Of a stretch of DNA of 51,572 nucleotides, positions 35,369-42,574 are shown piece after piece. Position numbers and translations under genes: made by a program. Source of the DNA: Chthoniobacterales bacterium (lineage in GTDB: Bacteria > Verrucomicrobiota > Verrucomicrobiia > Chthoniobacterales > JACTMZ01). The DNA lies in assembly GCA_018883245.1 (NCBI GenBank), contig VEQL01000018.1, forward strand, positions 1-51,572, read 5' to 3'. How positions within the stretch are numbered: position 1 is the first letter of the stretch; each line of letters opens with the position of its first letter. The notes under the pieces were generated by a model that saw nothing but the letters and a program-made list of their open reading frames with translations, did not search any database and had not been told where the DNA came from.

Positions 35369-35941
35369 ATGGCTTCGGGGACGATGGACGTCCCTCGGCG
35401 GACGGCGGACGCGATCAATCCCCGGAATCTTTTCCTTCGCGATGCGCCATTGGCGCTCGATCTCGGCTGCGGCAACGGTGTGTTTTTGTCGGGACTTGCC
35501 GCTTCGCAGTCCGGATGGAATGTCCTCGGCATCGAAAAAAAGGAATACCGCGTGCATCAGGCGCGGCGTCGTTCGGGGGGATCGCCGAATGCCTGCGTCA
35601 TGCAGGGTGATGTCGTCGATGTCTTGCAACGTCTCCCCGGCGATTCGGTCGCTGCCGCCTACCTGCTTTTCAGCGACCCGTGGCCGAAGCGCCGGCATGC
35701 GGTGAGGCGACTTGTGCAGCCGGAGTTTGCCGCCTTGTTGGCGGCGCGCTTGCAGCCCGGCGGCATTTTCTTTTTTGCCTCCGATTCGGGCGAATATGCC
35801 GCATGGGCGGAGGAAATTTTCCGCTCGGGCGGTTGGTGCCCGCGCACCTGGGCCGTGCCTCAGGGCTTTCCGCCGACCGAATTCGAGCAACGATTTGTTT
35901 CCGCGGGGTTGAATATCTGGAGGTTCCAAGCCACCCGGTGA
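35369..35941 (+). CDS. trmB: tRNA (guanine-N7-)-methyltransferase
   Basis: 190 residues. SAM-binding motif LDLGCGNGVFLSGLA, second-strand GIEKKEYRVHQA, and the family hallmark FSDPWPKRRHAVRRLVQPEF are present. It makes m7G46 in tRNA variable loops. The start is 4 nt after clpX. The end overlaps a GTG that could start the sigma-factor gene. Confidence 0.9.
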   Translation: MASGTMDVPRRTADAINPRNLFLRDAPLALDLGCGNGVFLSGLAASQSGWNVLGIEKKEYRVHQARRRSGGSPNACVMQGDVVDVLQRLPGDSVAAAYLLFSDPWPKRRHAVRRLVQPEFAALLAARLQPGGIFFFASDSGEYAAWAEEIFRSGGWCPRTWAVPQGFPPTEFEQRFVSAGLNIWRFQATR

Positions 35942-35961
35942 GTAACGAAGGCAACACACGC

Positions 35962-36555
35962 ATGGACGGATTCGGGGACGATGCCGGATCCCGCGAGGAT
36001 GACAACGCGCTGCTGGTTGCGTTGATGCAGCGCACGCGTGAAGACGATGAAGCCGCTTTCCGGGAATTGGTCGAGGCCACCGAGGATCGCGTCTTTGGAA
36101 CGATCGTGAAAATGCTCGGGGGGCGCGAGGGTGCGGAGGACCTGGCGCAGCGGGTTTATCTACGCATCTGGCAAGCCCGGAAACGCTACGAGCCGACGGC
36201 AAAATTCAGCACCTGGATGTTTTCCATCACGCGCCGGCTGGTGCTCAACGAGCGGCGTGCCCGTGCGCGCCGCGGCGCGGTATTCAGCGAGCCGTCGGCC
36301 GATCTGCCCTCGCGCGAAGCGGTCGGGGGAAGTTCCCCCTCGGCCGAGGCCGGGGCCGCCGAGTTGGCGCATGCGATCGATGCCGCGCTTTCGCAGCTTC
36401 CCGAGGAACAACGAACGGCGATGATCCTGCGTCGCTACGACGAAATGCCCTACGAGGATATTGCCTCGGTCCTGGAGACCACGGTGCCAGCGGTCAAAAG
36501 CCTGCTCTTCCGTGCCCGCGAAACCCTGCGCGTGAAACTCGCTTCGTGGCTCTGA
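35962..36555 (+). CDS. ECF-type RNA polymerase sigma factor
   Basis: 197 residues from ATG 35962; a GTG at 35938 overlapping the trmB stop would add 8 residues. Region 2 is seen in EAAFRELVEATEDRVFGTIVK, then GAEDLAQRVYLRIWQ and FSTWMFSITRRL. Region 4 is SQLPEEQRTAMILRRYDEM and YEDIASVLETTVPAVKSLLF. No anti-sigma gene is adjacent. It ends 33 bp from the convergent TonB-receptor gene, so a link to iron or envelope control is only positional. Confidence 0.88.
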   Translation: MDGFGDDAGSREDDNALLVALMQRTREDDEAAFRELVEATEDRVFGTIVKMLGGREGAEDLAQRVYLRIWQARKRYEPTAKFSTWMFSITRRLVLNERRARARRGAVFSEPSADLPSREAVGGSSPSAEAGAAELAHAIDAALSQLPEEQRTAMILRRYDEMPYEDIASVLETTVPAVKSLLFRARETLRVKLASWL

Positions 36556-36588
36556 CGATGCGTCGTCCGCTGCGGACTTCGTAGCGGC

Positions 36589-38778
36589 TCAGAATTCCAC
36601 CTGGACGCCCACATACCAGTTGCGCGGTGCGGCCGGGTCGATGCCGTCGCTGCGGATGCGGGCGTAGTAGCGGTTGTCGAAGAGGTTGTTGATGCCACCG
36701 ATAACACTGACGTTGTCCTTGTAAACATCCACTTCGAAGGTGAAGTCCCAAACATTATATTCGGGGATGTAGTATTGCTGCGTGTTGTTGTCGTTGGCGT
36801 AGGCACCGCCGTTGAAAGTGCTGGTCAGGCCGAGTTGGATCTTGTCGCGCCAGTTGTAAAGGACGCCGGTGCGGATGAGGTAGTCGGGCGTGTATTGCGG
36901 GGTTTTGCCTTCGAACTGGCCGCCGATGTAGCGGCCTTGCTGCGCGGTGAGGCCGAAGTAGGCGAGCAACGATCCGTAGGTATCGACCCAGCTGGCGTGC
37001 CCGTCGGCGGTGCCGCGGAAGGCGTCGGCCAGCCCGACAAAGTCGATTTGAGCCATGCTATCCCAGCCGTAGGTAACGGAGCGGCCGGTGTTCACGATGA
37101 AGGTATCGGGACCGATGACTTGGGTGCCGATCTGGTTCTGGAAATCGATGAGGAAAAAGCTGGTGTCCCAGGTGAGCCAAGGCCGGGGATTGCCGCGGAG
37201 GCCGGTCTCGTAGTTCCAGACGAAGCTGGGTTGAAGATTGTTCGGCACGAAGACATTCGGCGCGGTGGGCACCGCTTGCGTGAAGATGGCGGGGCGGTAG
37301 GCCTGCGAGATGTTGGCGTAGGCGTTGATCTTGGGGGTGAAGTCGTATTGCGCACCGAGGCCGAAAAGCGGGACGAAGGAGTAATCCGTCTGGTTGGTGA
37401 GCGCCTCGCCCGCGGCCGTTTTGGCGACGTTGATTGATTCATCGACCGTCTGCCAGATGCTCTCGAGGCGCACGGCGGGGATGATGGAGAGATTGCCTGC
37501 GACAAACCTGTTTTCGGCGAAGACGGAGTAATACCAGTTGTAGCGGTTGCTCTGGTTGCGGGTCACACCGCTGGTGGCTGCGGGGGTGGCGCCGCGCTGG
37601 TCGGTGCGGGGGGAGAAGGTGTTAAAGAGCAGCATGCCGGCGGTGAGGGTGTGGGTGTTGCCGAGCCATTCCCAGTCTTGGCGGATCCGCGGCTCAAAGC
37701 CGAAGGTGTAGAATTGCTGGTTTTCGATCTGGTTCGAGTTGGCGTCCCGGCCAGTGGGCAGGGTGCCGAATCCCCCGCCGCGCTGGCGCGCGCTGTAGCG
37801 GAGGTAGTAATTCCACCAAGCACGGGCGCTGAAGAAAGTGGTGTCGCCCAAGTCGTTCTCGTGGATGAGCTGCACGGCGTAGCGGCTGATGCGCATTTTG
37901 TCATAAAAGCGCGTGGTGCCGTAGGGATCGCTATTCCAATTGACCGCGTTGCTGCCGGTGGTGAGAGTCACGCCGCCGGGTTCGCCGTGGGTTTCGTCGT
38001 AGGCATCCACGATCAGGTAAGTGCGGGCGGTCGTCTCCTGGCCCCAGCTGAGTGTGCCGCTCCATGCGTTGAGGTTGAATTGGCTGTTGGCCGCACGGAA
38101 GCCGTCCGTCTGGCGATGATTGTAGTAGCCGTAATAGCCGAGGTTGCCGACGGTGCCACCGACTTCGCTGAAGTTCGCGTAGTAGTTGAAGCTGCCGACG
38201 GTGTTGAGCGAGCGGATGCGTAACGGCGTGTCGGTCGGCGGTTTCTCCATCACGTAGTTGATCGCGCCGCCGGGTTGCGGTCCGTAGAGCAACGCCGCGC
38301 CACCGCGGACGAGTTCGATGCGGTCAACCGCATCGATCGGCGGGGTGTAGTAGGCCTCGGGGTAGCCGATCATGTCGGCATGGATCGGAACGCCGTCTTT
38401 GAGAACCTGCATGAATTGCATGCGGTGCGGATCGAAGCCGCGGGAGCCGATGCTGACGAGCGGGGTAGATTCTTCGGCGAGCACCAGGCCGGGGGTGGTG
38501 GCCAGCACCTGGCGGTAGTTGTTGTTGTTGATCTGCGGAAGAAGGTTGGGATCAATGTTGTCCGTTTTCTTGCCGGCAAAAATCTCGGCGCCCTCGACAT
38601 CGGGCAGGAACGGACCCGTCGCGGGCGGTTGCAGGGCAGCGATAACGTTCACGGTTTCGAGCCGTTGAACGCCGGGTGCCTGCGTGGGAACGGATAGTGT
38701 TTGCGCGGCAGCGGCCGAGGTTAGGGCAATAAGGATTAGGGCTGCGGGTGACAGTGTGGTTGCGCTTCTGATTTTCAT
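36589..38778 (-). CDS. TonB-dependent outer-membrane receptor
   Basis: 729 residues. A signal peptide (MKIRSATTLSPAALILIAL) is followed by a possible Ton box (LETVNVIAA), a plug domain at about 50-190 (NNNYRQVLATTPGLVLAEES, DRIELVRGGAALLYGPQPGG) and a 22-strand-type barrel ending GVQVEF with a terminal Phe. The closing NLFDNRYYARIRSDG is typical of Fe-siderophore receptors such as the FecA/FhuA-like group. It would take up ferric chelates or another large ligand using ExbBD-TonB, encoded divergently next door. Start ATG 38778; the gene reads away from exbB across 90 bp. Confidence 0.92.
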   Translation of the reverse strand: MKIRSATTLSPAALILIALTSAAAAQTLSVPTQAPGVQRLETVNVIAALQPPATGPFLPDVEGAEIFAGKKTDNIDPNLLPQINNNNYRQVLATTPGLVLAEESTPLVSIGSRGFDPHRMQFMQVLKDGVPIHADMIGYPEAYYTPPIDAVDRIELVRGGAALLYGPQPGGAINYVMEKPPTDTPLRIRSLNTVGSFNYYANFSEVGGTVGNLGYYGYYNHRQTDGFRAANSQFNLNAWSGTLSWGQETTARTYLIVDAYDETHGEPGGVTLTTGSNAVNWNSDPYGTTRFYDKMRISRYAVQLIHENDLGDTTFFSARAWWNYYLRYSARQRGGGFGTLPTGRDANSNQIENQQFYTFGFEPRIRQDWEWLGNTHTLTAGMLLFNTFSPRTDQRGATPAATSGVTRNQSNRYNWYYSVFAENRFVAGNLSIIPAVRLESIWQTVDESINVAKTAAGEALTNQTDYSFVPLFGLGAQYDFTPKINAYANISQAYRPAIFTQAVPTAPNVFVPNNLQPSFVWNYETGLRGNPRPWLTWDTSFFLIDFQNQIGTQVIGPDTFIVNTGRSVTYGWDSMAQIDFVGLADAFRGTADGHASWVDTYGSLLAYFGLTAQQGRYIGGQFEGKTPQYTPDYLIRTGVLYNWRDKIQLGLTSTFNGGAYANDNNTQQYYIPEYNVWDFTFEVDVYKDNVSVIGGINNLFDNRYYARIRSDGIDPAAPRNWYVGVQVEF

Positions 38779-38782
38779 CGAT

Positions 38783-38796
38783 AAAGGACATCCTTT
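38783..38796 (-). promoter_or_regulatory. Palindrome containing the receptor's ribosome-binding site
   Basis: On the minus strand AAAGGA-TG-TCCTTT lies 5-18 nt before the receptor ATG. The only Shine-Dalgarno-like sequence (AAAGGA) is mirrored by its own complement, so it could be masked in the mRNA or be a binding site. Confidence 0.35.
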
Positions 38797-38804
38797 AATG
38801 AGAC

Positions 38805-38819
38805 TGAGACACAGTTGCA
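38805..38819. promoter_or_regulatory. Possible Fur-like box in the TonB divergent region
   Basis: TGAGACACAGTTGCA fits a 7-1-7 inverted layout (TGAGACA / TGCAACT on the other strand), similar to Fur sites reported upstream of iron-uptake genes. A further TGAGACT copy starts 6 bp earlier. It sits between the receptor and exbB. Weak on its own; the context raises it. Confidence 0.35.
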
Positions 38820-38868
38820 ATAATTTCTTGATAAGTCGGGCGACTCTGATCATTTTTCTGGCTTCGCT

Positions 38869-39552
38869 ATGGAGAATCTTCCCTTTCACGATATCTTTCT
38901 GCGCGGCGGAGTTGTCATGTGGCCGTTGCTTTTCTGCTCCGTGCTCGGAGCGGCGGTGATCCTGGATCGTGCCGTCTTTTTCCTGCGCCTGCGCTCCACC
39001 AATCTTGGACGGCTCGAAAATCGGCTGGTTGATGATCTGCGTCGCGGCGATGCGGAGTCGGCTTTGCGCGTGGCGCGTTCGTCCGAACATCCTGTGGCCC
39101 GCGTGGCGGCGTCCTACCTGCAAAATTTGGAGCGCCCTCCCTCCCTCCGCACCGAGATCATGCGGTGCGAGGGATCGCTGCAACTCGAGCGCGTGGAGAA
39201 GCGTCTGCGGGTGCTTGCCGCGATCAGTCATCTTGCACCCTTGCTCGGCTTGCTTGGCACGGTCACAGGCATGGTTGCCGCTTTCGCCACCATCGAAGGG
39301 CTCAAGCAGGCGGCCAGCCCCGCCGATTTGGCGGGTGGCATCTGGGAGGCACTGCTCACCACGGTGTTCGGTCTGGTTGTTGCCATCCCGTGCATGGCCG
39401 CCTACCACGGCTTCGAGGGAATGGCCGACAAAATCGCGCGCCGCATGCAGTTCGTCGTTACTTCTCTGGACGAAGCGCTGGGCCGCACTGGAGGCGATCT
39501 GGGCGCGGAGGTGTCGGCCGAGGAAGAGGAATGGAATGTGGTCCGCTCATGA
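38869..39552 (+). CDS. exbB: ExbB/TolQ/MotA-family proton channel
   Basis: 227 residues with the three-TM ExbB pattern: TM1 near residues 13-35 (GGVVMWPLLFCSVLGAAVIL), then a cytoplasmic domain. TM2 and TM3 come with the hallmark HLAPLLGLLGTVTGMVAAF and LLTTVFGLVVAIPCMAAY. It energises TonB using the proton gradient, with ExbD and TonB encoded immediately downstream. The exbD start overlaps its stop. Confidence 0.92.
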   Translation: MENLPFHDIFLRGGVVMWPLLFCSVLGAAVILDRAVFFLRLRSTNLGRLENRLVDDLRRGDAESALRVARSSEHPVARVAASYLQNLERPPSLRTEIMRCEGSLQLERVEKRLRVLAAISHLAPLLGLLGTVTGMVAAFATIEGLKQAASPADLAGGIWEALLTTVFGLVVAIPCMAAYHGFEGMADKIARRMQFVVTSLDEALGRTGGDLGAEVSAEEEEWNVVRS

Positions 39553-39956
39553 ACCCTCCGGCCTTTTTCGTCCGTCCCAAACGCGCGAGCGCCGGTCTCG
39601 ACATGGCGCCGCTCATCGACGTCGTTTTTTTGCTGCTCATCTTTTTCATGCTCACTTCGAGCTTTCTCCAACCAACCATTCCGCTGGCCCTACCCAAAGC
39701 CGCCGCGTCCGAAGATCCGCCGCCGGCGCCCGTGTTCGTCAGCGTCGATGCCAACGGCGCGGTCTACATCAATCAGGATGCTGTTCCGCGCGACAACTTC
39801 GCCGCCGCGCTCGGCTCGCTGCTCGCAGGACGCGAAGACCGCACGGTGAACTTCCGCGGTGACCGCGCCATGCCTTACGAGATTTTCGTCGGGCTGATGG
39901 ACGAAGCACGCCAGGCCGGCGCAACGCGGTTCAACATCGTGCACGAGAGCAAATAG
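39549..39956 (+). CDS. exbD: ExbD/TolR biopolymer transport protein
   Basis: 135 residues. A single N-terminal TM follows the key acidic residue in MAPLIDVVFLLLIFFMLTSS. The periplasmic domain starts with VFVSVDANGAVYINQD and ends with ATRFNIVHESK. The start is at 39549 with ATGA overlap to exbB; the longer upstream frame lies inside exbB. Confidence 0.93.
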   Translation: MNPPAFFVRPKRASAGLDMAPLIDVVFLLLIFFMLTSSFLQPTIPLALPKAAASEDPPPAPVFVSVDANGAVYINQDAVPRDNFAAALGSLLAGREDRTVNFRGDRAMPYEIFVGLMDEARQAGATRFNIVHESK

Positions 39957-39958
39957 CG

Positions 39959-40621
39959 ATGACCACGCTTGCAGTTTCCTTTCCCCGTGAAAGCCCGAAC
40001 GACCGCGCGGCTTGGTTTGGGGTCTTTGTAGCCGTGTCTGTCGCCGCGCACGCCGCTTTCTTGGTGCATGCCCGTTGGGAGCGCCATACCGCAGAAGTCG
40101 GGGCGACACCCTCCTTGATGGCTGTGCAGTTGGTCGAAGTGGCGTCTGCTCCGCCGAAGCCCGTCGCGGCACCTGCGTCCCCACCCGCGGCTGTCGCGGT
40201 TGACGAGTCCGAGCCCGTCATCACGCGAAATCCCGAGCCGGAGATTGTGCCGCCACCGAGTGTTCAACCCCGGGTGCAGCCCAAGCCCGCTTCGCCAAAA
40301 GTTGAGCGCGCGGCTGCCGCGTCTCCGAAAGCTGCCGCTCCCGCGTTGGTCGAAGCACGACCTTCGGCCCGCGGCAACCGTCCGCCTAATTATCCCGAGA
40401 TGGCGCGTCGCAACGGATGGCAGGGATTGTGCATGGTGCGCGTTGCGGTGACAGCGCAGGGACGTGCCGGCGTTGTATCGTTGGCGCGCAGTTCCGGCTA
40501 CGGAGTTCTCGACCAAGCTGCTCTTGCTGCCGTCAAGCGCTGGAGTTTCACCCCGCGCATGGTGCGTGGCAACGCCGTCGGATGCACCGTCGAAGTTCCT
40601 GTTAACTTCAGCCTCCGCTGA
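39959..40621 (+). CDS. tonB: TonB energy-transducing protein
   Basis: 220 residues. An N-terminal anchor (AWFGVFVAVSVAAHAAFLV) with a His in the membrane is followed by a long Pro/Ala/Val/Lys linker (about 60-135). The C-terminal TonB domain (NYPEMARRNGWQGLCMVRV, then SSGYGVLDQAALAAVKRWSF) is clear. It spans the periplasm and pulls on outer-membrane receptors. Last gene of the exbB-exbD-tonB operon. Confidence 0.93.
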   Translation: MTTLAVSFPRESPNDRAAWFGVFVAVSVAAHAAFLVHARWERHTAEVGATPSLMAVQLVEVASAPPKPVAAPASPPAAVAVDESEPVITRNPEPEIVPPPSVQPRVQPKPASPKVERAAAASPKAAAPALVEARPSARGNRPPNYPEMARRNGWQGLCMVRVAVTAQGRAGVVSLARSSGYGVLDQAALAAVKRWSFTPRMVRGNAVGCTVEVPVNFSLR

Positions 40622-40637
40622 TGACGACACACGGCGC

Positions 40638-41333
40638 TCACCGCGCCCAGCGGCCGCCGGACAAGCCCGGCAGCCAGTTGTTGCGATACATGACCGAATA
40701 GTCAGTTTTGCCGATGGCGCCGATCATGGGAACGCCGGTGGCGCGTTTCCATTTTTTGGACATGCTTTCGCCCGTGTGGCAGCCCCAGCTTTTCACCTTC
40801 GCTTTGCGGGCGAAGATGCCGCGGTTGATGCGGCCGAGTTCGTTCTCGTGCAGCCAAGCTTTCGATCCGCTGTCGATCTCGTTGCTGTAGTCGAACATGA
40901 AGCATGCCTTGTTCGAGTGCAGGAACCAATCGAGGCTGGCAATCTTGACGCGATCGCGCGGCTGGCCACCGTTGAGGTAGTTGATGACAGTCTCGGGGGA
41001 GTTGAACCAGATCAACTTTGCCCCGTATTTCGAGGCGGTGTTGGCGATCCATTTCGTGAGTGGTCCTTCGCTTTGCCGCAAGCGCCGCTCGTAGCTCGGA
41101 CGGTGAACCAACCATGTCATTCGCGCGCCGGGGTCCTGCGCTTTGATTTCCTGGAAGCGTGTGACGGCCGGACGGATGAAATTGCCCCACCAGCGGTCGT
41201 GCGGCGGACTCTTGAACTTTTCCCATTGGTAAAGCGAGGGGCCGCCGCTCACCACGATGTATTCTTGCGCCCGGGCCGCATGGACGGGCGCGATAACAGC
41301 CGCGAGCAGGGCGAGTGCAAAGAGTCTGTGCAT
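40638..41333 (-). CDS. Exported protein of unknown function
   Basis: 231 residues with a clear signal peptide (MHRLFALALLAAVIAPVHA, cut after ARA). I do not recognise the family. The mature part is rich in Trp and aromatics with an alternating alpha/beta pattern (KIASLDWFLHSNKACFMFDY, LIWFNSPETVINYLNGG). A single Cys pair (CFMF, GCHTGE) might form a disulfide. It ends 17 bp after tonB, convergently. The open frame extends 20 codons upstream without a better start. Confidence 0.6.
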   Translation of the reverse strand: MHRLFALALLAAVIAPVHAARAQEYIVVSGGPSLYQWEKFKSPPHDRWWGNFIRPAVTRFQEIKAQDPGARMTWLVHRPSYERRLRQSEGPLTKWIANTASKYGAKLIWFNSPETVINYLNGGQPRDRVKIASLDWFLHSNKACFMFDYSNEIDSGSKAWLHENELGRINRGIFARKAKVKSWGCHTGESMSKKWKRATGVPMIGAIGKTDYSVMYRNNWLPGLSGGRWAR

Positions 41334-41436
41334 GGGAGAAAGGATCTTCCGCGAAAAACAAGCGAGGGCAAGCGCATCCGGCCGGAGGTGCACAGTTCCC
41401 GCCTGTGCCGTGCGTCGCGCTGCGCCCGCGGCGGGA

Positions 41437-41691
41437 TCAGCCGGCTTCCGCGCGCCAGCTTTTGCGGAGCTTGGCCAATTTTTCGGGCGAAGCTTTCAAG
41501 ACTTGGTCGCGTCTTTCACGCGCGAGCTTGCGGTTGTGCGTGCAAAGCGAGATGCGGACCCGTTTGGCCCGGCCGCGCGCGCGTTGCAGGCTGAAGTGCG
41601 CCCACCAAGTCCCGTTGTTGTCCCACATGTGGTGGTCCGCTCCATAGTGCTTGTTGGCGTAGAGGGGAACGATCGAGTTTTTGGTTTTCAT
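41437..41691 (-). CDS. Small basic protein of unknown function
   Basis: 84 residues, strongly basic (RARGRAKRVRI, HNRKLARERRDQVL) with conserved-looking aromatics in GTWWAHFSLQ. The GTWWxHF and basic strand-turn-strand order is reminiscent of arm-type DNA-binding domains at the start of tyrosine recombinases, but no catalytic domain follows. It could be a nucleic-acid-binding orphan or an integrase fragment. Low certainty that it is expressed. Confidence 0.45.
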   Translation of the reverse strand: MKTKNSIVPLYANKHYGADHHMWDNNGTWWAHFSLQRARGRAKRVRISLCTHNRKLARERRDQVLKASPEKLAKLRKSWRAEAG

Positions 41692-41734
41692 ACGGTTGGT
41701 CGAACCCGCCCGCGAGACGATTCACACCGCAGGC

Positions 41735-41883
41735 TCCGTCGTTTCCGACGGATGGGGAGGTGACAAGCTCTCTCCCCGGAGTTTGCTCTGCTAATCTTTC
41801 ACTTTCGTCACGGAGTCAAACACTTAAACTGCCCGCCCGCAAGAACCGGTCCCCTCCTAACAGCCCCCTGCCGGGCTGCTTTT
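41735..41883 (+). ncRNA. Candidate structured RNA ending in an intrinsic terminator
   Basis: The 253-bp gap holds three hairpins in one direction: TCCGTCG/CGACGGA with a TTTC loop (41735-41752), GGGGAG/CTCCCC (41754-41777), and CAGCCC/GGGCTG followed by CTTTTG (41861-41883). This could be a small RNA or an attenuating leader of the repeat-protein gene that starts at 41945. No known RNA family recognised. Confidence 0.4.
41861..41883 (+). terminator. Intrinsic terminator-like hairpin with no gene upstream on its strand
   Basis: CAGCCC-CCTGCC-GGGCTG is followed by CTTTTG. No plus-strand gene precedes it within 1.2 kb, and it lies 62 nt before the next plus-strand start. Confidence 0.5.
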
Positions 41884-41944
41884 GTGCGTCATAGGGCACC
41901 GGCGGTCTTGCAAATGAGCCCGGAAATCCGGCTCAATCAGAGTT

Positions 41945-42487
41945 GTGAAATCCGCCTGCATGTTTGGTCTCTGCGCCCTGTTGCTGATGATCCAGACCGG
42001 TTGGTCACAAGAAAAGCCCTGCACGCCTGTCGTCATCCCCGGGCTGAAGGGCAACGCGACCACGACCAAGTTCGGTGACGGATACCTCACGCGATCCTCC
42101 GATGGCAAAGTTTACACCACGAGCCGCTTCGGCAGTGGATGGGTCACGCGCGGATCGGATGGGCAGACATTCACCACGAGCAAGTTTGGAGACGGCGCGA
42201 TCACGCGAGGTAATAACGGCGAGACAGTGACGACATCGCGCTTTGGAAGCGGGGTGATCAGCCGCTCTTCATCCGGCGCCACGACAACGACGTCGCGCTT
42301 CGGCAACGGAACCATCAGTCGCAGCAGTTCGGGCGGATCGGCAACGACTTCACGTTTCGGCAGTGGGTTCACAACGTCGCAAACCGCCGGAAGCTGCCGC
42401 GGAGAAGGGACCGTCTTGGTCATTCCCCAGTCGGGCCGCGGGTCCGCCGCGGCTTGCAGCGACGCGCAAAACTCCAAAAAGAAATAG
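41945..42487 (+). CDS. Exported protein made of 19-residue Gly/Ser/Thr repeats
   Basis: 180 residues from a GTG. A signal peptide (about residues 1-22, ending near WSQ) precedes six tandem 19-residue repeats at about 39-150 with consensus TTSRFGSGxITRSSxG. The strictly periodic Phe, Gly and Arg/Lys suggest a beta-solenoid or beta-hairpin stack. A Cys-containing tail (SCRGEGTVLV, ACSDAQ) follows. Family not recognised. It lies 87 nt before the TIR-SH3 gene on the same strand, so the two could be one transcript, and both products would reach the periplasm at least in part. Confidence 0.6.
   Translation: MKSACMFGLCALLLMIQTGWSQEKPCTPVVIPGLKGNATTTKFGDGYLTRSSDGKVYTTSRFGSGWVTRGSDGQTFTTSKFGDGAITRGNNGETVTTSRFGSGVISRSSSGATTTTSRFGNGTISRSSSGGSATTSRFGSGFTTSQTAGSCRGEGTVLVIPQSGRGSAAACSDAQNSKKK
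42059..42394 (+). repeat. Six 57-bp tandem repeats in the exported-repeat gene
   Basis: Six in-frame copies of about 57 bp encode the 19-residue unit (the last copy is shortened). Copies differ mainly at third positions and at variable residues, so the register is maintained by selection on protein rather than very recent duplication. Confidence 0.75.
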
Positions 42488-42574
42488 CGCGCGGCGCCGG
42501 CAGGCCGGCCAAGCACGGAGGTCTTTGTTGACCGGTTGCGATCGTTGGGAATACTGAAACCCGAGGCAAGCCGC

